A DNA stretch of 20,912 nucleotides from Thamnocephalis sphaerospora (taxonomy: Eukaryota; Zoopagomycota; Zoopagomycetes; Zoopagales; Sigmoideomycetaceae). Of this stretch, positions 8,091-15,677 are shown one piece after another; position 1 is the first letter of the stretch, and each line of letters opens with the position of its first letter. Under the pieces are notes generated by a model. The model had not been told where the DNA came from and ran no database searches. It saw nothing but the letters and a program-made list of their open reading frames with translations. The DNA lies in assembly GCA_003614735.1 (NCBI GenBank), contig KZ992687.1, forward strand, positions 1 through 20,912. Direction: 5' to 3'. Position numbers and translations under genes: made by a program.

Positions 8091-10139
8091 ATGTACACGC
8101 TTGCCACGCTGAAGCCTGCGGCGGCCGTGCTGCTTCTGCTCTGCGCCACTGCACCCAACGGCCTCTTGGGCGCTGCCACCGTCAAAAACGACCCACCGGC
8201 TGCATCACCTGTGCCCGTACGCCCGCCCATCAATTGTCCTGTGGACTATGTCAAGACGGCCAACGCCACTGCACCAGTATCCCAGCTGCTAAAGGCGAGC
8301 TGGCCTCCTCTCTACACGCACTGTGCATATCAGCATGGCCGCTGTTATCGCACGCGTGGCGCATCAAAGATCTTTTGCGACGAATTCTTTCTCCAGTGTG
8401 CGCGCTGGGTGTGCACCGTTGCTGCCAGCAATAATGGTGCCCAGTGCTACACTGGTTGGAGCTGGGGCGCAACTTATCCCACGACACTTAACCTGACCAC
8501 GGCCTATGACTTTGGTTGCACTGCTTGGCTGAACGGTCAGACATGCCGTACATGTGGTCGCCAAAGCGAATCCAGCAGTGTTGCACCGGTGCCGTCCAAT
8601 ATACCGGGTAACACTGCTCCTTGGTCAAATATCCAGGATGGTATATTCGAGGCGATTTTTTCGAGCAGTGCACGGTTTCCGAGTATCAGCACCTCACTGA
8701 TGGACGCGATTGCTCCAGGCAGTCGTACAGGCTCAAACGATTTGTCGTCAGGCGGCAGTCCGCTTGCACCGGTAAACGGTGCGCCTACAGTAGGAGGCAC
8801 TGTATCAAACGGGTCAGGCGTGCCAAATTCATCTCGCACTCCACCTTCAGTCGCTGGCAATCTGTCTGGCGATGGTGCTGCGCCGCCGTCAAACACGCGC
8901 CCCGGCACAGGTGGAGCGTCCTCGCCGCCACTGAATGGTCAAACGCTCAGTTCCACGCCTTCGCAAAACAATGGTCCGCCTGGCACCGATGCTACGCCCT
9001 CAGATTCTCGTGGCGGCGCAACCAGCGGCATCACACCTGGCCACGTTCTCCCAAGTCGTCCACGTATCCCCGTCGGCTCGGAATCTAACCAGGGCCCAGC
9101 CGGTTCATCGCAGCCTTTTGTTCCGCCGATTGCGAGAGTGCCAGTCGGTGGCACACTGACTCCCAGTCCGTCCAGGCAGGCGCCAGGTCGTGCTCCACCT
9201 ATTGTTGTTAGTACACCCGCTGGCAATGCTGGTACTTTCAATAGTCTACCATCGGGCCGCACTGGTACGGTACCGGCTAGTGAACCTGGATTCAGCTTGG
9301 GCTCGCAGCCGTTTGCGCCCGATTCATCGTCTGCGCCGCCAGCATCATCCAACCGCAATTCTGCACCTTTTACGCCAGTTGATAGCGCCGCCCCTGGCGC
9401 TCCGTCTGTGAATTCAGATATACCGCAACCACAGCCGCAGCCGCAACCGCAACCGCAAGAGCAGCCGCCACCTCAAGCACAGCCACTGCCGCAGGCATCA
9501 CCGCAGCCGCCACCAGAACCGCAGCCACAGCCACAGCCAGCCCCCAACTTTGGATCTGATGCTACAGCCCCCAGCGCAGACTCAGGCGCTACCAGCGGCT
9601 CGCGGCCTCCGCAGACAAATCTCCCTGATACGCCTGTATCTAGCCCGCCTATCATGTCATCACCGCCACCAGCGCCACAACCGCAACCACCTGCACCGCA
9701 ACCACAGCCACCAGCGCCACAACCGCAGCCACCGGCACCGCAGTCACCACCGCCTAGCAGTGATGCTACTCCAGGCAACACGTCAGGAGGTGCTACAAGT
9801 GGCGTTCCACCACCAGTGCCAGCTCCTATCAGTGATGCTACGCCCAGCGATACATCCTCTGGTGCCGTGGATGGTGTGCATCCTCCTCAGTTTACGATAC
9901 TACCACCAGCTTCTCCACCAACATCTGGACCGCCGTCTTCCTCTGAGCCCGTGTCTACGCCTGTGTCTACACCCGTGTCTACGCCACCACCAGCAGCAGC
10001 TACTCCTCCTACCATGCAGCGTGCAGCTCCCGTCTTTGTTGATCCCGTCGTCTCGCTTCCGCCTGCCGCAGAAGTCAGCTCCACTACCACTGGCGCAGCT
10101 GGTCCTACGCCCAGGATGCTTCGGCGCATGATTGTATAG
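8091..10139 (+). CDS. Secreted protein: group XII phospholipase A2-like Cys-rich domain plus long Pro/Gln/Ser-rich tail (682 aa)
   Basis: Single exon from ATG 8091. Signal peptide at residues 1-27 (Leu/Ala core, likely cleavage after LLGA). Residues 49-156 form a Cys-rich domain with Cys at 49, 78, 85, 96, 103, 108, 119, 143, 152 and 155. The segment C78-A-Y-Q-H82-G83-R-C85-Y86 followed by SKIFCDEFFLQC and later FGC..WLNGQTC matches the order and spacing of the CC-x-x-HD-x-CY, CDxxFxxC and C-terminal Cys pattern of secreted PLA2, closest to group XII as I recall it. Two hallmarks differ: the second Cys of the CC pair is Ala79, and the Ca2+-binding Asp after the active-site His is Gly83. No Gly-rich Ca2+ loop is obvious. 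Lipase activity is therefore doubtful and a binding or structural role is likelier. Residues about 157-682 are disordered and repetitive: four SDATPS..GATSG-like motifs, a QP run, PPAPQPQ heptads and VSTP repeats. There is no GPI-like end. It is the third of three secreted repeat proteins in a row. Confidence 0.8.
   Translation: MYTLATLKPAAAVLLLLCATAPNGLLGAATVKNDPPAASPVPVRPPINCPVDYVKTANATAPVSQLLKASWPPLYTHCAYQHGRCYRTRGASKIFCDEFFLQCARWVCTVAASNNGAQCYTGWSWGATYPTTLNLTTAYDFGCTAWLNGQTCRTCGRQSESSSVAPVPSNIPGNTAPWSNIQDGIFEAIFSSSARFPSISTSLMDAIAPGSRTGSNDLSSGGSPLAPVNGAPTVGGTVSNGSGVPNSSRTPPSVAGNLSGDGAAPPSNTRPGTGGASSPPLNGQTLSSTPSQNNGPPGTDATPSDSRGGATSGITPGHVLPSRPRIPVGSESNQGPAGSSQPFVPPIARVPVGGTLTPSPSRQAPGRAPPIVVSTPAGNAGTFNSLPSGRTGTVPASEPGFSLGSQPFAPDSSSAPPASSNRNSAPFTPVDSAAPGAPSVNSDIPQPQPQPQPQPQEQPPPQAQPLPQASPQPPPEPQPQPQPAPNFGSDATAPSADSGATSGSRPPQTNLPDTPVSSPPIMSSPPPAPQPQPPAPQPQPPAPQPQPPAPQSPPPSSDATPGNTSGGATSGVPPPVPAPISDATPSDTSSGAVDGVHPPQFTILPPASPPTSGPPSSSEPVSTPVSTPVSTPPPAAATPPTMQRAAPVFVDPVVSLPPAAEVSSTTTGAAGPTPRMLRRMIV
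9424..9543 (+). repeat. Gln-Pro dipeptide-rich run
   Basis: Codons alternate mainly CCG/CCA and CAG/CAA, giving (QP)n with occasional Glu, Ala and Leu. It is part of the disordered tail of the PLA2-like protein and prone to length change by slippage. Confidence 0.7.
9666..9743 (+). repeat. 21-bp tandem repeat (PPAPQPQ heptads)
   Basis: Three full heptads PPAPQPQ and a partial fourth (PPAPQ) cover residues 526-551. Copies differ only at third bases. Confidence 0.8.
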
Positions 10140-11278
10140 TGTCCAGCAGCATCCGCCACTGATGTGCCAATGATTAGCAGACTACTTTGCGTCATCTGAC
10201 CCACGCAGTATATGCATCGTTCATAAACCATGGTATCATCCATATGCACATTGCATCTGTATTGATATGGCACCTTTGCACGCTGCTGAACGCTAATGCA
10301 TCCTGCATCTTCTGCGTATGCATGTGCTTGTTGGCGCGGTTGTCACGCGCGCACTTTGCCGAATGGAGCTTGTCCTGGCTGCCGAGCCACTGGCCAATGT
10401 CGTCATGCCGATTCCTTTGGCCTCTCTCGTCATGCTGCCTAGTTTTCTCGCCGCCTAATCGCCAGCAGCCACTTGCTCCTTCTCTTTCTTTGTTGGGTGC
10501 GCCCTGTTGATATACTCTTGTTGGCCCACCTGTTAGACGAGCGGTGCTTACGCTGCGGTGTTTCCACGCACACGCACCCGGCGCCTTGCTTGCTCTCTCC
10601 GACGACCAGCTGTACTGTCCCAGTCTGGTCATTGTCACTTTTCCATCACGCTTTCTCCTTGTCGCCATTCTAGTCCCGCTTCCGCTTGCTCATCATTGTT
10701 CATCCGCCAGCGGCAGCTGTGTTTGTCCCTCGTTCGTTTGTATCCGTTGTCGTGTTGGCACGTACGCACGCATACACGCATACACGCAGCACGCACCGTC
10801 CTGGTCTATCCGCTCACATACACGCTTCACTCGTCACCACTCGCCTGCGCCTTCCTACCACACTTCTCTCTCTCTCTCTCTATCCTTCCTCATCCTCTCC
10901 CACTTTGTCGCCTTTTTGTTTGCACCACGCTGTGTCTCCGCGTCTGTATCGTCTCGCTCTGTATTGCTGCCGTGCCAGTTTGCGGCTTTCCTGTTCTCTT
11001 TGTCAACACTACAGGAGAAGCGCCACGTTCTGTACAACCTAAAGCAAGCAAAAGCGATACGACACCCGGCGGGTGAATACTGTCAGCTGTCTTTATACCG
11101 CATAGGTGCGCTCGATCCTTGCCTACGCTCGGTGGCGTAGACGGCATTGGCAGCTGGTCACGAAGCGGCTGCTCAGCTGCGGATTCGCCTCGTGGCCTGT
11201 TTTCTGATATACACCCAACGGTAGTAGCAGCGGCAGCCGGTAAAACCGCTGCCACTGCCACGCCCGCTCTACGCTCGC
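10140..11278. other. Pyrimidine-rich intergenic/leader region
   Basis: No gene is supported, although one frame stays open for about 198 codons (10544-11140) because the plus strand is strongly C/T-rich and poor in purine-containing stops. Its translation is a composition artefact (Ser/Leu/His/Cys, no motif). A (TC)8 microsatellite lies at 10865-10880. A TTTATA at 11092-11097 is the nearest TATA-like element to the ATG at 11279. The pyrimidine bias is typical of fungal promoters and 5' UTRs. Confidence 0.45.
10865..10880. repeat. (TC)8 dinucleotide microsatellite
   Basis: Eight uninterrupted TC units within a longer CT-rich tract upstream of the membrane-protein gene. It could mark a promoter-region pyrimidine stretch; no further function is visible. 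Confidence 0.7.
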
Positions 11279-13409
11279 ATGTATTCTAGCACACGCGCGC
11301 GTCAGCCGCCCAGTATGTTTTATCGGCACAACAATCAATCCTACTCGACGCTGCAAGATGATCCAGCTTTGTATGGCGACGAGGCCATCGATGCTGACAC
11401 ACCACACTGGGACGACATGTTTACGTTTCGGCGGCACTACTCGCACGCCTGGTCGGTGATCACCGACACGGATGCCGAAGAGATTACGTCGCTGCTCGGC
11501 AACCCAGTGCGCGGACCATTGAAACGCAAGCTGGTGGAATGGTGCAACCGCATGGTAACACGCAACTTGCTGCTGGTGATGGTGCCGACGGTCGCAGTAA
11601 GTACACATGGATGCTGCAGCGGCGTGTTACACTATGCCTGCGGTAGCTAGCTGATGCACGATGCAGGTCGTCGCCTGGTGCGCAGTGCCGGTGCCATTCA
11701 AGATTCTTCCGCCTACCGTGACAAAGTCGCCGGTAACGGTGCCCACATCTAGCGTGCTGGCGCCCAAGCTAGCCCCTCCGCTGCAGCCGGGGCATGGGCT
11801 TGGTCCGACCGCTACGTTGGCCACGGATGAAACTCATGCGCAGCCGGCCGACCGTTTATCACAGCTGGCTCGGAGGGCTGGCATAGCAATGCCGGCTGCG
11901 CTTGCACCGACCATGGGTTCACCGCCGAGTGCCGAGTCTGCCGCAGTGGAGACGCACGTGTCCATGTCGGATCAGCCGACGCGTACTCAACTGGTTGATG
12001 TGGTAGACAGCACAGCTCCTCAGGTGGCAGAAGTGGACGCGACAGATGCTGGGAGCACGTTGACGCGCGCGCACAGCTGGTTCATGCGTCTGCTGGATCA
12101 AGTATGGCCAGACGCCGATGTGGATTCCGATGCGGATTCCGATGCACCTGTTGATGCTGATGTCGGTACCGCCGCACCTCAGCGCCACATCAACCCAAAC
12201 CTGGCGCACACGCACCGATTTGACGAAAATCCACCACTAGTTTTGGTCAACTTTTGGTTTTTCCTCTTCTTCTACTATGGCGTCTACAACGTGATAGCCC
12301 TTTGGCTAATCACACGTCTGTTCCGCATGTACTCGCTCAACTGGTGGCCGTCCAACTGGACCGGCAAAGCGGCCAGCTTTGTGTGCTGGTCAGCCTCGAT
12401 GGCCGCCGGCACGGTTATTCACCTGTTTATCCCGGAGATTGAGGGATTCACGCTCACCTGGGTTCTACTCACCTTTCTTATGCTTGCGTTGCCGCTGCTC
12501 TCGGCGTTTCTGGTGATCCGCGGCGAAAGCCGTAACGTTTACCGGCACTCGCTCACCATCACGCAGCAGACGTTCCTCGCCAGTTCCATCGGTCCGCGCA
12601 TTCCCGCCTCCTACTTTCGCTTTCTCTGGTTCTGCGTAGTGCTGGTGATCATGTGGGGCACCACAGTTGCCGGCGGCTTCTACGCCTGGAAGTTCATGTC
12701 CAAATTGCCGCGCACTGGCGTGGAGGCATTCTTCTACGTCTACACTTGGGTAGGCGCCGTGTACGCGCTGGACTTTATCTGCGAAACGATCGTCGAGGAG
12801 AAGATCCGCTCCTACCCGTTGTGCAGCGTGTTCCGCCTCTACTTTTACCTGCTTTACTTTATCTTTTACCGAAATCTGTTTGCGCGTCTGCGCAACGTGG
12901 AGCAGTTTGCGCTCATCCAGATTGCCTCCTCCATCTGGGTGTGCATCTTTTACCCGCTGCGCATGACCAAGACGACGCACAATTTCCTGGTCCGCTGGTT
13001 TGGCGTGACGCGTAGCTTCGAGGATTACCAGAAGATGGTTGGCCAGCTGTTCTACACTCGCACCGTTGCCGAGAACGTCACCATGGTCGGCTTCCTATGC
13101 TGGATGAACGTGCTGCACTTTGGCTTCAACGCGCCCGTCTATCCCTACTTTCAGTTTGAAGGCTATGCAGGCGACCCGTACACCTACCGACTGACGATGA
13201 TCTGCTCCGTCGGCATCTGGGTGACGGAGCTGGCTAGCGCCTACGTTACCCGCTGGATATTTAAGCGACACTTTCGGCACAGCATCACACGCGAGGCCGT
13301 CCATGATATACAGTGCTATCCCGAGACGGTGCTCACGCTGATTCTGGTAGCCGTGCATGTTATGCAAGGCATGCTGCTGGCACTGTTTCAGCTCAATTTT
13401 GAGCATTAG
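11279..13409 (+). CDS. Polytopic membrane protein of unknown family, about 11 TM segments, two exons (686 aa)
   Basis: Exon 1 is 11279-11596 (106 codons, phase 0) and exon 2 is 11667-13409. The 70-nt intron starts GTAAGT and ends GATGCAG. The splice joins VMVPTVA to VVAWCAV, restoring an otherwise broken first hydrophobic segment, which supports the model. Residues 1-90 are soluble with mixed charge. TM1 spans the splice. Residues about 120-295 form a Pro/Thr then Asp-rich loop (VDSDADSDAPVDADV near its end). About ten more hydrophobic segments follow, starting with VLVNFWFFLFFYYGVYNV, with aromatic- and Trp-rich flanks (SLNWWPSNW) and short loops. The protein ends in LALFQLNFEH. The dense, well-conserved-looking TM region against a degenerate loop suggests a real transporter or organelle membrane protein. 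I do not recognise the family, and no signature of an ion channel, ABC or MFS protein is visible. A start at the in-frame Met 13 (MFYRHNN) is possible. Confidence 0.75.
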
Positions 13410-14180
13410 ATATCGACCGACCGCTCTCGCTACCCGATCACGCGCCCCGCTCGTTTGTTTGCGTGCTGGCCTCGTGTACGCATGCTCACCGCACTTGCAC
13501 CGTCCACATTGTTACCGCCCATCCCATGACACCCATCACTCGCTGTTGCTGTTGTCACTACTGTTGTGTATGTGTTATCGCACATATCGTAGGTGTGCGC
13601 TTATACATCGCGCGCCACCAATGTTACCGTTTCTTTCGCGTAACCCGCCATCGTACCTTGAGTGGTTAGACGAGCAGATGCGCCGAGTATTTGGATGCTT
13701 CCATGTAAAACGATGCCGTCCGCTGAGATGAAGCCGGAGGGTTGGCCTGTGTCAGTCTCCTGGAAACAGCTTGCTTGGCCATGTTAGCAGGCGCCGCTCA
13801 GAGTGACATCAGGCGCCAATGCTTGCACCGGCCAGCAGGTTTGTCCAAAGATCGTCCGCAATGGGCAGGCGTTGGCTAGTGCGCGTGGCTATGCGTGTAT
13901 GCTGGCCATCAAAGTAGGACTTGCTTTGCTCGATTTGGCTGTGATGAGACTGTCGCTGGAAGAATGACCCACTGATGAGACGCCCCTTTTTGAATGATTT
14001 GCCAGTCGACGCGTGCCACGTCGCTCGCTGCGCTGGTCTGCTACCAAGTGAGCTCACCAGACTCGGCTGCGGCAGCAGTGCCAGCGATTACGCCTTGTTC
14101 TCCGCTTTCTACGCTTTGCATTTCAACCGCTCTGCCTTCCTGTTCCCCGCTACTGTATCGTTTCTCTGGCAACGACCACC
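13410..14180. other. Intergenic region, no gene seen
   Basis: Contains the 3' UTR of the membrane-protein gene and the promoter/5' UTR of the TRIC-like gene. A minus-strand frame (14057-13809) begins at GTG and has no motif; a plus frame near 13357-13731 is C/T-rich noise. No TATA box or RNA gene was recognised. Confidence 0.45.
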
Positions 14181-15509
14181 ATGGCGTCCATCAAACTGGA
14201 GGACCCACTCTTGGCCGACACGGGCAACCTGCCCTTTGTCGTGGAGCCGGAGCACAGCAATGCGCTCACCTTTCTCACCGATTTGCTGGACCCGCTGCAG
14301 CGTCAGACCTGGTCGCCGCTCCTGCCGCTGCCCATTCTCGGCACGCTGCACGCCATCAAGGTGACGCTGGACTATCGCGCTCGTATCCGCCGCGCTTCTG
14401 GGCCACGGCCTCCCCTGCTCCAGGGCCTGTTTACCGTGCTCACCATGGCACTAGGTGGCTCCACCACATCCGGTAAGAGGACAGTGCGTGTTTGCGTGGA
14501 CCCCGGCCATGCTAACGTCATGGACAATGCAGCATTTTTGATGGGCATTCCACCCAGTTGGCTCTCCTCCAACGTCGCGCTACCCACCTATGCGTAAGAC
14601 ATAGCGATGAGGGCGCCAGTTATCTGCTCTCCTTTGAATGCTGATTCTGTGCGCAGTCTGGTCTATCTAGCCATGTTTCGCGCTCCTGGAGACATCGTGT
14701 TCCGCACGCTGGACGCCATTGACCCGTTTATCCGACCTATCCTGCTGGTGGCGGACGGCTTGACTCGCGCACACTCCCAGGCGGGCTTTGCCATAGAGTC
14801 GGTGCGCGCCATGCCAGTGCTCAAAAACAGTATCATTGCTCAGTTGCTCTGCGGCACATTGGCCGGCTGCGGTGGCGGTATTCTGGCCGGTAAGTCGGTC
14901 TGCGCCGCTCTGGTTGCGGAGATCACTGCTAATTACGATGCATTGTGGCGCTTACTCCGTCTTGATGCAGATGCGTTCAACCTTGCCTCTCATGACTGGC
15001 ATTTCCGCACACCAACGGCACTCAAGTCGGAACATTATGATCTGCGCGTCAGCTTCTTCACAGCCCTTACCTACGCGCTCACAACGCCGTATGCCTCCGA
15101 TCAGCTATCTGCAGCCGGTCGCATACTCTTCACACTGTATCCGGAAATTGAACAGCAGAACATGTGGCTAACATTGGACCCGACCGAGGCAAAGTGTCTG
15201 GCCGGTCTGCTCTTTGCCACGGCGCAGATGTGGAAATTGTACTCGCCAATGCTGCTTTCTGATAGTGGGAAGAAGGCACACACACAGGGTGGCGACAAGC
15301 ATCGTCATCATCATGGTGGCAGTCAGCCTCCCAAGGGTGCCGGCGCCAGCGGAGACAAACCAGATACCACTCTGCCGACTGACGAACACGAACCGTCCAC
15401 CGCCACTAGCACTGCTGTCGCCGACCAGGGCGGCAGGGGCGATGGTGAGGACCAGTCGGACCATGAGAGTGTGCGCAAGCGGGGCAAGAACAAGTCGCGT
15501 AAGGAATAG
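14181..15509 (+). CDS. TRIC-type (TMEM38-like) intracellular cation channel, four exons (374 aa)
   Basis: Exons 14181-14472, 14533-14593, 14657-14889 and 14971-15509; introns of 60, 63 and 81 nt start GTAAGA, GTAAGA and GTAAGT and all end in CAG. Phases 1, 2 and 1 join cleanly, and the second and third junctions fall in conserved-looking sequence (LPTY-A-LVYLAMF; GGILAG-D-AFNL). The order of features resembles the TRIC family: hydrophobic N-terminal segments, GG(S/T) then PPSWLSSN, a P-x-D-[IL]-V segment (P128-D130-V132), a T-R pair (154-155), a Lys-Asn before a membrane helix (174-175), and the Gly-rich bend A-G-C-G-G-G (187-192). TRIC proteins are trimeric monovalent-cation channels of ER/SR or related membranes that balance charge during Ca2+ release. 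Residues about 270-374 are a hydrophilic tail, His-rich then acidic, ending basic (KRGKNKSRKE). At the position where animal TRICs have the KEV motif I read ADGL. Family assignment rests on remembered motifs. Confidence 0.65.
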
Positions 15510-15677
15510 GCTGATTGCTCAGCAGACGATGACAGTTGTCGCATGGCAACAGTATGGTTACGCAGTTTAGTGATGATACTGATGTACATGCCGCACAGCG
15601 CAACGGCGGCAATAAAGGTGGCGTCTGATGGTGTTGGTATCGACGTGCATGCGGTGAATCGGCTGTGGCGTCGCCTG
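15510..15677. other. Convergent intergenic spacer
   Basis: 168 bases separate the stop of the TRIC-like gene (plus) from the stop of the Gyp7-like gene (minus), so both 3' UTRs probably overlap here. AATAAA at 15611-15616 is a plausible poly(A) signal for the plus-strand gene. Confidence 0.5.
15611..15616 (+). terminator. Putative polyadenylation signal AATAAA
   Basis: AATAAA lies about 100 bases downstream of the TRIC-like stop codon. No matching element was seen for the minus-strand gene ending at 15678. Confidence 0.4.

Noticed and set aside
10544-11140. 198-codon plus-strand frame in the intergenic region before the membrane-protein gene
   Set aside because: Starts at GTG. The sequence is C/T-rich with overlapping open frames in all three plus phases, which is a composition effect and not coding.
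13809-14057. 82-codon minus-strand frame upstream of the TRIC-like gene
   Set aside because: Begins at GTG, has no motif and lies in the promoter region of the neighbouring gene.
14607-15509. Separate 300-aa gene starting at ATG 14607
   Set aside because: The first 16 codons are intron sequence; the 14657 acceptor joins in phase with the preceding exon and rebuilds TRIC-like sequence across the junction.
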